Assembly (NCBI GenBank): GCA_050246595.1
Contig: JBFWVT010000004.1
Coordinates: 62,001 to 126,000 of the forward strand
Reading direction: 5' to 3'
DNA: 64,000 nucleotides
DNA from: DATARH01 sp050246595
GTDB taxonomy: Bacteria > Pseudomonadota > Alphaproteobacteria > ATCC43930 > CGMCC-115725
The notes under the pieces are model-generated. The model was not told the origin of the DNA, searched no databases, and saw only the letters and a list, made by a program, of their open reading frames with translations. The translations under genes and the position numbers were made by a program. This document shows positions 42,349 to 50,798 of the stretch, one piece after another. Each line of letters begins with the position of its first letter. Position 1 is the first letter of the stretch.

Positions 42349-42825
42349 CTAGGCAAAACGCGGGGCCAGCCAGCGCCACAGCAGATGATCGAGCGAGAGC
42401 ACGCCGGCGCCGTGGGACAACAGCACCAGCATCATCGCCGTCCATTGCAGATGAGTCGGCCAAGCCTCCGGGTAGACGAAGATCTGGATAACGGCCGTCA
42501 TCCCGAACAGCACGAACACGGTCGGACGGGTGAACAGCCCAAGCACGAGCAGCACCGGCGCCGCCAGTTCGATGCCGAGCGCCATATTGGCGGCCCATTC
42601 CGGCGGCAAGACCGGCACCTGGTACTCCTCGCGGAACAGCAGCAGGGTGCGCTCCCAGTTGAGCAGTTTCACCTGGCCGGCGTTCCAGAAGATCCATGCC
42701 AATCCGAACCGCAGCGGCAGGGCCAGCACCCAATAGGGGATCGCTTCGAGTCGATCGCGGAGCAGCAGAAGCAGTCTCGCCACGCTCGGACGCGCATGCG
42801 CCGATGCGAAAATGACATTACTCAT
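42349..42825 (-). CDS. DoxX-family membrane protein of the bufferin operon
   Basis: The 158-residue protein has four membrane segments and the DoxX features RFGLAWIFWNAGQVKLLNWE and NMALGIELAAPVLLVLGLFTR. DoxX proteins are common partners in bufferin operons, where they are thought to assist in the membrane. It overlaps the upstream gene (DUF2063) by 4 bp. Confidence 0.87.
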   Translation of the reverse strand: MSNVIFASAHARPSVARLLLLLRDRLEAIPYWVLALPLRFGLAWIFWNAGQVKLLNWERTLLLFREEYQVPVLPPEWAANMALGIELAAPVLLVLGLFTRPTVFVLFGMTAVIQIFVYPEAWPTHLQWTAMMLVLLSHGAGVLSLDHLLWRWLAPRFA

Positions 42826-43610
42826 AGGTTGATGGCTCCCATTTCGGAGGCGAGGCGAAACCCGCTGAGGCGGCCGCCAACCAAATGCTCGGCCAGCAGT
42901 GCCGCAGCGTCGGGTCCGCCGCAGTTCAGGAGATCGCCGAGCCTTTCCCCGGCAAAGAGCCGGCAGGCGAATTCGTAGGCCTCTTGCGTCAGCCGCAGCG
43001 CTTGGACCCCGTTCGGTCCGCGGTTGACGACAAGACGCGCCGGGCCGTCCGCCAAATCGATCGCGGCAATCGCATCATCGTCGTCGGCGAGCACCGCATC
43101 GGCGATCCGGTCGGCCGGGTAGTCCAGTTCGAGCAGCCGGACCGACGGATGCGGAAGAAACGACAGGTGCTCGTGCTGTCCGGGATCGAGTTTGGCGAGG
43201 CTGTTCAGATCCAGCGAAGCAGCGCCGTCGGCGTTGGCGGCACAGCTTAAAGTCCATTCGAAGCGCGCCACATCGGGCAGATAGCGCAGCGCCGCCCCGA
43301 TCTCGGGCAGGCCCGCGAGAAAATCGGCAAATTCGCCGCCGTATTCGTTCAGATATCCGCTGTGCGGCGGGCAGGCGGCGCAGAACCACTCGGCGGCAGC
43401 GTTGAAGCAGTCGGTCCCGACCAGCCGATCGACCGCCGGATAGGTCATCCGCAGCACGTCGGCCAGAACCGATCGGCAGCTGTTCCGGTAGATCCCGAGC
43501 CGTTCGGCGGCCGTGAAGTCGCCCGCGACGACGAAATCGGCGACATGGCCATTGCCCCCGCCGCCCAGGCTCACAGCGAATGCCCGCTGGATCTCAGGCA
43601 GCGTCGGCAT
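42822..43610 (-). CDS. bufC: DUF2063 / BufC-type partner protein
   Basis: From the ATG at 43610 the protein has 262 residues, with the HvfC/BufC N-terminal DNA-binding-like fold (LPEIQRAFAVSLGG, ERLGIYRNSCRSVLADVLRMTYPAVDRLVG). In bufferin and methanobactin-like systems this protein binds the MNIO enzyme and the precursor peptide. Overlaps the end of bufB by 17 bp. Confidence 0.87.
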   Translation of the reverse strand: MPTLPEIQRAFAVSLGGGGNGHVADFVVAGDFTAAERLGIYRNSCRSVLADVLRMTYPAVDRLVGTDCFNAAAEWFCAACPPHSGYLNEYGGEFADFLAGLPEIGAALRYLPDVARFEWTLSCAANADGAASLDLNSLAKLDPGQHEHLSFLPHPSVRLLELDYPADRIADAVLADDDDAIAAIDLADGPARLVVNRGPNGVQALRLTQEAYEFACRLFAGERLGDLLNCGGPDAAALLAEHLVGGRLSGFRLASEMGAINL

Positions 43611-44466
43611 GGGCTCGCTCCGCTGCAAGAATGCGATCGGCCTCGGCGGCCTCCTCGACCAGCACCGCGAGCGGCGGCACGTCGGTGTCCCACTCGATCA
43701 GCGTGGGCACCCGCCCGAACCGCGCGACCGCCTCGCGGTAGAGCGCCCAGACCTCGGGGCCGACCCGTGAACCGTGATCGTCGATCCGGATCGCGCGGCC
43801 GTCCTCAAAGCGGCGCAGGCGATGCCCGGCGAGGTGGATCTCGCCGATTCGTTGCGGCGGTAGCGCATCGAGGTATCGGCGCGCGTCAAAGCCGTGATTA
43901 AAGGCGCTGACGACGATGTTGTTGACGTCACACAGGATGCCGCAGCCGGTGCGCTCCGCGACAGCGGCGATGAACTCCCATTCCGGGATCGTCGAGTGCC
44001 GGAAGCACAGATACGAACTCGGGTTCTCGATCAGGATCGGTCGGTTGAGAAAATCCTGAGTCACCTCGACGTTCTGGCAGACGATGGCGAGCGCCTCTTC
44101 GGTCAGAGGCAGCGGCAGCAACTCGGGGAAGTGCACGCCCCCGACTGCGCTCCACGACAGGTGCTCCGAGACGAGACCGGGTTCGATGCGGTCGGCGAGA
44201 TGCCGCAGCCGCTTCAAATGCGCCGCGTCCAGCCCGTCGGCGCTGCCCAGCGACAGCCCGACCCCGTGCAGCGCGACCGGGTACTCGCGGCGTATGCGGT
44301 CGAGATAATCGACGGGTCTGCCACCACCCATGTAGTTCTCGGGATGCACTTCGAGCCAGGCGATGCACGGCTTCTCGCGCAAAACCGCCTCATGGTGCGG
44401 GAAGCGCAGCCCGATCCCCGCCGAAGCGGGGACCGGGCCGGCCGGCCCGTGCCGGGGGCTGGTCAC
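43594..44466 (-). CDS. bufB: MNIO-family peptide-modifying enzyme (DUF692, BufB)
   Basis: The 290-residue protein has the DUF692/MNIO TIM barrel: GIGLRFPHHEAVL, ...CIAWLEVHPENYM, ISEHLSW as VSEHLSW, ILIENPSSYL, GCGILCDVNNIVVSAFNHG, GEIHLAGH, and IRIDDHGS, with the metal-ligand His, Glu, Asp residues preserved. These iron enzymes convert cysteines of the bufferin precursor into thiooxazoles. It starts 11 bp after the precursor gene. Confidence 0.93.
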   Translation of the reverse strand: MTSPRHGPAGPVPASAGIGLRFPHHEAVLREKPCIAWLEVHPENYMGGGRPVDYLDRIRREYPVALHGVGLSLGSADGLDAAHLKRLRHLADRIEPGLVSEHLSWSAVGGVHFPELLPLPLTEEALAIVCQNVEVTQDFLNRPILIENPSSYLCFRHSTIPEWEFIAAVAERTGCGILCDVNNIVVSAFNHGFDARRYLDALPPQRIGEIHLAGHRLRRFEDGRAIRIDDHGSRVGPEVWALYREAVARFGRVPTLIEWDTDVPPLAVLVEEAAEADRILAAERAHADAA

Positions 44467-44477
44467 GGGCGGGCGTC

Positions 44478-44768
44478 TCAGCTAGCGGTCAGCTTGCCGC
44501 CGGCGATCTTCTGGCAGTCGCCCTTGGCCACCAGCAGGAAGGAGGCCGGGTCGCGGTCGAAAACCGCCTGCCCGACGCAGGAATGCGCGCCCTCAGCGCA
44601 ATCGTTCCGGCCGCGCGCCGCAATACCGTAGCACTTCTCCAGATTGTACTTCTGCATCCGCTCCATGACCTGCTGTTGTTCCTTGGTCATCTGCTGCGCC
44701 TGGGCGCCCGTCGCGAGCGCGATGCCGATCGCGGCGGCAAGCGCGGTCGTTGCGAGTGTCTGTTTCAT
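44478..44768 (-). CDS. bufA1: Bufferin precursor peptide (DUF2282, BufA1-type)
   Basis: From the ATG at 44768 the protein has 96 residues: signal peptide (MKQTLATTALAAAIGIALATGAQAQ) and a core with four conserved cysteines (46 in EKCYGIA, 57 in NDCA, 64 in HSCVGQ, 85 in KGDCQKI), the BufA1 pattern. After modification by BufB it would be a periplasmic copper-binding peptide. A SigF-type promoter lies 52 bp upstream. Confidence 0.92.
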   Translation of the reverse strand: MKQTLATTALAAAIGIALATGAQAQQMTKEQQQVMERMQKYNLEKCYGIAARGRNDCAEGAHSCVGQAVFDRDPASFLLVAKGDCQKIAGGKLTAS

Positions 44769-44819
44769 CTGGTCGTCCTCTCTGCGGTGCTCCCGGTTTC
44801 CGGGCATTGCACCTGAGAG

Positions 44820-44845
44820 TTCGGCGGCTGGCGGGGAAAGGTTAC
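44820..44845 (-). promoter_or_regulatory. SigF-type promoter motif GTAACC-N16-CGAA
   Basis: On the minus strand GTAACC (44840-44845) and CGAA (44820-44823), exactly 16 nt apart, upstream of the bufferin precursor gene and between it and the divergent sigma factor gene. Confidence 0.8.
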
Positions 44846-44920
44846 GTTGCCATTCGATGTTGCCGGGCCTACGTCATGCGCCGAAGCCTCGCATCGAGGC
44901 TGAGCGGAAACCGAGGATTC

Positions 44921-45508
44921 GTGGCGCAGGGGGACTTTCCGGATCGCCGCCGGGAGGACGACCGTTCCTCATGGTCGTCGCTGATGGCCCACGCGCAGGA
45001 CGGCGACCAGTCGGCCTATCGCCAACTTCTTTACGAGATCAGCTTGTATTTGCGTTCCGTGGTTGCGCGGCACCACCGCAACCCGGCTGATGTCGAGGAC
45101 ACGGTTCAGGACATCCTGTTGACCGTGCACGCGATCCGCCACACCTACGACCCAAGCCGCCCGTTCGGGCCGTGGCTGGTCGCGATCGCGCACCGCCGGA
45201 TTGTCGACAGGCTACGCCGTCAGGGCCGCGAGAGCCGGCGCGAAACGCCGCTGGAGCCCGAACATGAAACCTTTGCGGCTCGTGACGCGAACCTTACGGA
45301 TATCGCTGGCGATGAACGTGCCTTGCGCGCGGCGATCGAGCGCCTGCCCGAGACGCAGCGCCAGGCGATAACGCTGCTGAAGCTGAAGGAGATGTCTCTG
45401 AAGGAAGCGGCAGCGGCAAGCGGCATCTCGATCGCGGCGCTTAAGGTGGCGACGCATCGGGGCCTCAAGAGCTTGCGAAAGATCTTAGGAGGTCGAGACG
45501 CGAGGTGA
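44921..45508 (+). CDS. sigF: ECF sigma factor (SigF-like)
   Basis: From the GTG at 44921 (GAGG 5 nt upstream) the product has 195 residues, with sigma region 2 (DGDQSAYRQLLYEISLYLRSVVARHHRNPADVEDTVQDILLTVHAI) and region 4 (LRAAIERLPETQRQAITLLKLKEMSLKEAAAASGISIAALKVATHRGLKSLRKIL). It overlaps the NrsF-family gene by 4 bp. In Caulobacter the equivalent SigF/NrsF pair controls bufferin genes under metal stress. An earlier in-frame ATG at 44876 has no ribosome site. Confidence 0.88.
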   Translation: MAQGDFPDRRREDDRSSWSSLMAHAQDGDQSAYRQLLYEISLYLRSVVARHHRNPADVEDTVQDILLTVHAIRHTYDPSRPFGPWLVAIAHRRIVDRLRRQGRESRRETPLEPEHETFAARDANLTDIAGDERALRAAIERLPETQRQAITLLKLKEMSLKEAAAASGISIAALKVATHRGLKSLRKILGGRDAR

Positions 45509-46179
45509 CCACGACACCTGACCTGATCGAAAGCCTCGCTGCCGAGGCAGGCCCGGTCCGGCGATTACGCCATCCGCTGCTGCGGGCCGGATCCTGGCTG
45601 GCCCTCGCGGCTTGCGTGATGCTGCTGCTCGCGATCGGTTACGGGGTCAGGGGCGATATCGGCGATCGCTGGCAGGAGCCGGTGTTTGCCGCCACGCTCG
45701 CGGCCTCGGCCGCCACCGGCATTCTCGCCGCGGTCGCGGCGTTCATGATCAGCCTGCCCGATCGGTCCCGCGTGTGGCTGCTGCTCCCGGTGCCAAGCCT
45801 GTTGGCTTGGCTGTCGACGATCGGCTATGGCTGCCTGACCGATTGGGTGGCGCTGACGCCGAACGGGATCGAGCCCGGCGAAGCGACTCGGTGTTTCGCC
45901 ACGCTGCTCCTGACCAGCGTACCGCTATCCATCGCGCTGCTGCTGATGCTGCGGTATGCGGCTTGGCTGCGGCCGACCGAGACAGTCATTGCCGGGGCGC
46001 TCGCGGTCGCGGCGATCACGGCGACGGCGCTGTCGCTGTTCCACCCCTTCGACGCGACGATCATGGTCCTGATCTGGAATGTCGGGGTCGCCGCGCTCTT
46101 CGTCGCGCTCGGCGGCGCCTTCGGGGGCAGGTTGCTGGCTTGGCTGGCGCCGCGGCCGCTGTTGCACGCCGCCCCCTGA
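45505..46179 (+). CDS. nrsF: NrsF-family (DUF1109) membrane anti-sigma factor
   Basis: The 224-residue protein has six hydrophobic segments and conserved cysteines in YGCLTDWVAL and EATRCFATLL, typical of NrsF. These bind SigF at the membrane and release it when metal affects their cysteines. It starts with a GTG inside the sigma factor's stop codon region (GTGA overlap). Confidence 0.88.
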   Translation: MTTTPDLIESLAAEAGPVRRLRHPLLRAGSWLALAACVMLLLAIGYGVRGDIGDRWQEPVFAATLAASAATGILAAVAAFMISLPDRSRVWLLLPVPSLLAWLSTIGYGCLTDWVALTPNGIEPGEATRCFATLLLTSVPLSIALLLMLRYAAWLRPTETVIAGALAVAAITATALSLFHPFDATIMVLIWNVGVAALFVALGGAFGGRLLAWLAPRPLLHAAP

Positions 46180-46222
46180 CCGGAGCTGCGATCAATCCCT
46201 CGGCTCCCCCGGAACCTGTAAA

Positions 46223-46774
46223 TCAGGTCACGAGCGGTTCGAACTCCGATTCGAGCGGCACGCGCAAGCCGTCGTTCAGCTTATTCAGCATGCCCATCGC
46301 GGTCGCCACGATCGCCACTTCGACCCGCTCCTTGGGCGTAAACTCCCGAACAAAATCAGCATAAACCGGCTCGGGAATGCCGCCTGCGTCGAGGGTGATC
46401 GCCTGGGCGAACCGGACCGCGGCGCGCTCGCGTGGGCTGAGCTCGTCGCTGTCCGGTTGCCAAATCGCCGCCATCTTGGGTTCCGACACCCCGAGGCCGG
46501 CGAGTTGATGCCGCTGGTGGGCTGTGCAGTATCGGCACTGGTTGGCGGTTGCAACGGCCAGCCGGATCAGCAGCCGCAACTCGTTCGGCAGGGAGGTGAG
46601 CGCCGCCACCGCCTCGAAATAGTCACGCGTTGCCCCGCCGAGCGCCTCGGAATGGGCGAACGCGTGGAGACTGTTGACGTTTACCCCGAGTCGCTCTCGG
46701 CCGCGGCGTGCACGCGCCTGGAAGGCCGGGCTCAGCTCCTCGAAGGACGGAATAGGGACGATCGGATCGGCCAT
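46223..46774 (-). CDS. Carboxymuconolactone decarboxylase-family protein
   Basis: The 183-residue protein has a CMD domain with QCRYCTAHQRHQLAGLGVSE (CxxC plus His), preceded by a helical arm. Peroxidase-like function is likely. It converges on the nrsF gene and is followed upstream by the NrtS-like gene; no SigF motif is visible at its start. Confidence 0.83.
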   Translation of the reverse strand: MADPIVPIPSFEELSPAFQARARRGRERLGVNVNSLHAFAHSEALGGATRDYFEAVAALTSLPNELRLLIRLAVATANQCRYCTAHQRHQLAGLGVSEPKMAAIWQPDSDELSPRERAAVRFAQAITLDAGGIPEPVYADFVREFTPKERVEVAIVATAMGMLNKLNDGLRVPLESEFEPLVT

Positions 46775-46832
46775 CTGTTCAGCTCCTCTCGCTTGAATCG
46801 GTCGGATGCACCTGTCGGATCAGCAATCCGGT

Positions 46833-47090
46833 TCAACGCCGCAGAATTGGCGCCGGATTGCTCGGTGCCGCGCGCGCGGCATGCAGCCGATAGGAAACGG
46901 CGCCGTAAGTGCTGACGCAATACGGTACGAGGTATGTGAGTAGCAGCTTGGGGAAATTGAGCGCCTCACCGATTATCAGCGCATCGCCCTGGTTGATCAG
47001 GTTCAGGATCGTCCCGACGATCAGGGCGACTGCGAGAGAGCGCCTTGGTACCCCGTCCGAGATGGCATACCGCCAGAGCCGGCCTATCAT
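46833..47090 (-). CDS. NrtS-like small membrane protein
   Basis: From the ATG at 47090 the product has 85 residues and resembles NrtS: AISDGVPRRSLAVALIVGTILNLINQGDAL, then LLTYLVPYCVSTYGAVSYRL, giving two membrane helices. Some NrtS proteins take part in nitrate/nitrite transport, but most homologues are unassigned. An upstream frame extends to 47171. Confidence 0.75.
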   Translation of the reverse strand: MIGRLWRYAISDGVPRRSLAVALIVGTILNLINQGDALIIGEALNFPKLLLTYLVPYCVSTYGAVSYRLHAARAAPSNPAPILRR

Positions 47091-47185
47091 CGGGGACGGG
47101 CTTATCTGGCCGACATCGGCGCAGTCAACCCGCGTTGGCAAGGGGCAGGGAATCCTTCCGAACTGATCCACGCGCGCCGTCCGGG

Positions 47186-47800
47186 TCAGTCGACCACGGC
47201 CGGCTCGGAGCGGGCGTGGCCTCGGACCTCAGCACCGGATCCGTGTTGATTGATCGCGGCGGCTGCGCCGCCTCCGTCGGACAGATTCCGTACGGCTTCG
47301 ATGGCCTCAGGCAGTACCAGGCCCAACGTAGCAAAATGCGTCAGCGCATCGGTGATGCAATAGGGGCACCACGCCTTGTCGACACAGGGCATCTGATAGA
47401 ACAGGTATTTCGCGGCGATGATCGTCTGCGGAAGCTCCATCGCGGCGGCCAGGATTGGCAGCCACGGATGCTCGCGGGCACGATCAGCTCCGCCGGTCGA
47501 CGCCAAAACCAGGTTCACCGAATGGGCCAGGATGTTGATCGGGCTATCGGGCCCGCCGTAGCTGTACGCCTCGTCGGAGGAGTTTACCTTTTTCGTATCG
47601 AAGTTGCCGCAAGGCGGGTCCGGCAGTCGCCGGACGATGCCCATTTGCAGCAATGTCGTCAGGGCCATGCTGCCGATACCGAGCAGCGTGACCGCAACCG
47701 TGGCTCGTCGCAGACGCATGTATCGCCCGATATCCAATTGGATCTGCTCCCGGAGCGTTTCGGGAGTTGTGCCCATCCACTGAGTTATCGGGGCCGGCAT
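47186..47800 (-). CDS. Vitamin K epoxide reductase (VKOR)-like membrane protein
   Basis: The 204-residue protein has about four membrane segments, the loop PPCGNFDTKKVNSSDEAYSYGG and the active-site CPYC in CVDKAWCPYCITDALT. VKOR proteins oxidise DsbA-type partners using quinones, so this one may set periplasmic disulfide formation. It lies between the NrtS-like and glycosyltransferase genes on the same strand. Confidence 0.8.
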   Translation of the reverse strand: MPAPITQWMGTTPETLREQIQLDIGRYMRLRRATVAVTLLGIGSMALTTLLQMGIVRRLPDPPCGNFDTKKVNSSDEAYSYGGPDSPINILAHSVNLVLASTGGADRAREHPWLPILAAAMELPQTIIAAKYLFYQMPCVDKAWCPYCITDALTHFATLGLVLPEAIEAVRNLSDGGGAAAAINQHGSGAEVRGHARSEPAVVD

Positions 47801-47815
47801 GCTTCGATCTCCTTT

Positions 47816-48553
47816 TCAGAGCCGCAGTTTTGGCTTCAATCCGGCATGCCGCGCGTCGGATCGGCTGACGGGCGGAGCATGCTTTTGGTAAATCTTCCCC
47901 AAGCGTTCGGGCGATATGCCGAGCCAGAACAGCAGGTGCAACTTGATCCAGCCGAACACGATCGCGATCGTCCGGCGTCCTTCGAACCGCCGCGACGAGG
48001 TGATCAGCGGCGGCTCGTTGACGCGGCAGGTCCTGCCAAACCGCTCAAGACGGCGGACGAAATCAAGGTCCTCCATCAGCGGGATCGGCCGGAACCCGCC
48101 GACAGCATCATAGGCGCTGCGGCGCACGAAAATCCCGGAATCACCGTAATAGAGCCCGAACCATCTGATCCGGGCGTAAAAGCCGGTCAGCCAGCGGCTG
48201 AAGCGGGTATCGCCATCGAACACAAGCCGGAAATTGCCGCTGATTGCATAGGGCCTTGCCGCGAGGATCTTCTCGATGGCAGCCAATGCACCAGCAGGAA
48301 CGATACTGTCGGCATGCAGAAACCAGAGGATTTCGCCGTGTGCGGCCTCAACGCCGGCGCAGAGCTGAGAGCCTCGTCCAGGCGGAGCCGAAATTACGCG
48401 AACCCGATAGCTCTGCGCGATCTCGATTGTTCGATCCGCGCTACCACCGTCGACCACAATAACCTCATATTCTCCCGGCTCGCGTCGCAGCGCATCCAGC
48501 ACCGCCGGGAGTGTCAGCTCCTCACTCAGCGTCGGAATAATGATCGAAATCAT
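47816..48553 (-). CDS. Family 2 glycosyltransferase, selenodomain-associated type (TIGR04283-like)
   Basis: The 245-residue protein has the GT2 start ISIIIPTLSEELTLPAVLDAL, VIVVDGGSADRT, the FLHADSIVPAGAL motif and GGFRPIPLMEDLDFVRRL, matching the rSAM/selenodomain-associated transferase 2 family (TIGR04283). That family is named from co-occurrence with Sec-containing and radical SAM genes. It is 62 bp after the radical SAM gene on the same strand, with an Ala/Arg-rich C-terminus. Confidence 0.82.
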   Translation of the reverse strand: MISIIIPTLSEELTLPAVLDALRREPGEYEVIVVDGGSADRTIEIAQSYRVRVISAPPGRGSQLCAGVEAAHGEILWFLHADSIVPAGALAAIEKILAARPYAISGNFRLVFDGDTRFSRWLTGFYARIRWFGLYYGDSGIFVRRSAYDAVGGFRPIPLMEDLDFVRRLERFGRTCRVNEPPLITSSRRFEGRRTIAIVFGWIKLHLLFWLGISPERLGKIYQKHAPPVSRSDARHAGLKPKLRL

Positions 48554-48615
48554 GCGCGCTCTTTAGCTTAAGCTAAGGCTGCGCGGCTTGCGGAACACAG
48601 ACGGGGTGTTAATGC

Positions 48616-49614
48616 TCATCGCTTACCGCTGCATGAGCCGCTTCCGAGCACGCAAAACTGTGCGCAGTACGGGTGGTTGAGCCGCACCGGGCCGCTCGCC
48701 GCACGCAGGCTGCGGCCCAGCTCGAATTCCCGGTCGTAAGGCAATAGGGTGCAGGATACGACGGTCGGGTGGGCCGCCCCGTTGCGCTTAATCACCATGC
48801 GCGAGCTGGCGCACATCACCGTGTCCGGAGACACGCCGAGAATGCCCCAGCACGCGGTCGTGATCTCAGTTACATCGTGGGCAGCCTCCATCTCGGGGAA
48901 GAGCACGAGCTGATCGTTGTCGAACGCGTCGATCTGCAGATCGTGGGCGCGGAACAGCCGGGCATACCCGGCTCGCAGCTCCGCATCCGGTTCGCCCGAG
49001 AACCGCCGCCCGGCGACCCTGGCGGCGAAACGGTTGCGGCAGAGCCAAGCCAGGCCCGCCAGTGTCGGCGCCCAGCTCCGCTCACCGCGTTCACCCTCAT
49101 GCCAAGCCCGATCGTAATGGTCGAGCGAAACGCGAATAAACAGCTGCCGTGGAAAACGGCTATTCAGCAAGAGCAATGGCGTCTTTACCTTCATCATCGG
49201 GCGCATCGCGTTGGTCAGGACCAGAACCCGAAAGCCGCGATGCAATGACTCTTCCAGCATCGGGAGGATTTCGGGATTCATGAAGGGCTCGCCGCCAGTG
49301 AACCCGATTTCCTCGGTGTCCACGCATTCACTCTCGATTTCGTCGAGATACGATGCAACTTCGGTGGCCGAGAGATAAGCAAGCCGGTCGTTGCGCGGCG
49401 ATGATTCGATATAACAGTTCCGGCAAGTCAGGTTACATAATGTGCCGGTGTTGAACCACAACGTCCGCAACTTCTTGAGCGAAACCCATGCTCGCTCTTT
49501 GCCGTCTGCCGTGAGCAGAGGGTTGCGGAATTTCGCCGAATTCGACAGCGGTTCCGCCGTACCTGCTCCTTTCACTTTGCCTTCTGTCAAATCTGCCTCC
49601 GCGCCAACCTCCAT
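48616..49614 (-). CDS. Radical SAM protein
   Basis: The 332-residue protein has the radical SAM CxxxCxxC (CNLTCRNC), then YIESSPRNDRLAYLSATEVASYLDEIE, GFTGGEPFMNPEILPML and a C-terminal Cys-rich stretch (CAQFCVLGSGSC). The C-terminal cysteines could hold an auxiliary cluster. It belongs with the radical SAM enzymes that co-occur with the TIGR04283 transferase. The SigF-type site is 12 bp upstream of the start. Confidence 0.85.
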   Translation of the reverse strand: MEVGAEADLTEGKVKGAGTAEPLSNSAKFRNPLLTADGKERAWVSLKKLRTLWFNTGTLCNLTCRNCYIESSPRNDRLAYLSATEVASYLDEIESECVDTEEIGFTGGEPFMNPEILPMLEESLHRGFRVLVLTNAMRPMMKVKTPLLLLNSRFPRQLFIRVSLDHYDRAWHEGERGERSWAPTLAGLAWLCRNRFAARVAGRRFSGEPDAELRAGYARLFRAHDLQIDAFDNDQLVLFPEMEAAHDVTEITTACWGILGVSPDTVMCASSRMVIKRNGAAHPTVVSCTLLPYDREFELGRSLRAASGPVRLNHPYCAQFCVLGSGSCSGKR

Positions 49615-49625
49615 TGGAGATTATT

Positions 49626-49651
49626 CGCAGCAGGCCTGCGCAAGGTTACAG
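49626..49651 (-). promoter_or_regulatory. SigF-type promoter motif GTAACC-N16-CGAA
   Basis: On the minus strand GTAACC (49646-49651) and CGAA (49626-49629), exactly 16 nt apart. A second GTAACC lies a few bases upstream but has no CGAA at the right spacing. Confidence 0.7.
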
Positions 49652-49689
49652 GGTTACGGGGCTGAGCCGAGCCCAGGCAGTCCCGGCGC

Positions 49690-49943
49690 GCCTCGCCGTA
49701 CAGAACGATTTGCCAGTGATGACGAGCATGATCTTTGCAAGCTGCTGATCCGCGGTGCCTGATCTGCCTTCAGGGCTAACGAATAGCGGCACGCCTCTGG
49801 GGGAATGGCTGCGGGCGCTAATGGCACGCACCCACAAGAATGCTGCCGTGGTAGCGCTGGCCAACAAGCTGGCGCGGATCGCCTGGGTGGTGCTGCGGCG
49901 CGGCGAGGATTTCAAGACAGCGGCCACTGGAACGGCGGCGTAG
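49690..49943 (+). pseudogene. IS110-family transposase C-terminal remnant
   Basis: The segment TERFASDDEHDLCKLLIRGA (ending at 49762) in one frame, then GEWLRALMARTHKNAAVVALANKLARIAWVVLRRGEDFK in another (ending 49943), matches the end of an IS110-type transposase (K/R-L-L-x-x-G-A, ALANKxARIAW). There is a frame change between them and nothing upstream, so it is a decayed fragment. It is a different subgroup from the intact transposase at 57401. Confidence 0.7.
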
Positions 49944-50754
49944 ATCGGCCGAAGCGGCACGAGCTGCCGGCCGGCTCTGTGATATCTGCTGGTGGTGGAA
50001 GCGAGATGGCCTGACAGTCGACCGGCGTCCTGGATACCTGGTTTGAAAGTTGGCGCTCGATGCCGTGATAATTATGAGGACCGGGACGCGTGGATCTCCA
50101 TCTTGGCCGCGGCACTTGCCTCAGGCCGGATACGTTGACGCGGACTGCTTGACCGGATTACGGAAACTACTTGCGGACGGGGCGGGCCATACGTTTCAAA
50201 ATGACAGTCCGATCCCTGTCATTTTGAACATTAAGTGGGCTCTTGGCCACTTTTGATGATCGGATTTTTACTGGTTAGCCGACCACCTCCGAGGCGAGCG
50301 TCGGGATACGGGCTGGAGCCAACGGCCCGGTCGGAGGCGGATCAACCTCTGAAAATCACCGGATGCTAGACGTATGGCCGCACCGGAATCACCTGCTCGG
50401 CCGCCCGTTCCCGCTTGCCAGGTGATCATCAAAAAGTGGCCAAGAGCCATTAAGTGGCGCAAAATTTTGCGGATTATCTGGCGCGCTCCGTCCGTCAATC
50501 GGGCACCCGTCCCCGACGAGTCCGCCAAACGGTCGATGAGCGGCCACCTGCGAACTGTCCGGCAACCCTGGCCCAAGGACGCCAAACCGGACGGGATGAT
50601 TGTCGGACGGGAAAGCGGATCAGCGCGCCATGTTGATGGAGCCCGAACGGGCTGCGCCAGCTAATCTTCAAAATGACAGGAATCCCCCTCCCCTTGCCCT
50701 CGTCCTTCACGCATGATAACGTCCTTTATCAACCATGAGTAGACCCGGGGAGGG
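49944..50754. repeat. Nest of transposon-end-like repeats, no gene
   Basis: No gene is supported. TTTCAAAATGACAG (50194-50207) faces CTGTCATTTTGAA (50216-50228), and another copy TTCAAAATGACAG lies at 50667-50679. A 24-25-bp inverted repeat around CTCTTGGCCAC lies at 50238-50261 and 50424-50448. The TGTCATTTT core is like Tn402-family ends, so these look like ends of older insertions or a small non-autonomous element. Confidence 0.6.
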
Positions 50755-50781
50755 TGTCATTTTTCAAAGTCGGCTTCAGCA
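50755..50781 (+). repeat. Left terminal inverted repeat
   Basis: Perfect 27-bp match to the reverse complement of 54679-54705, starting with TGTCATTTTTCAAAG. Confidence 0.9.
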
Positions 50782-50798
50782 GAATGTCAAAGTCGACT

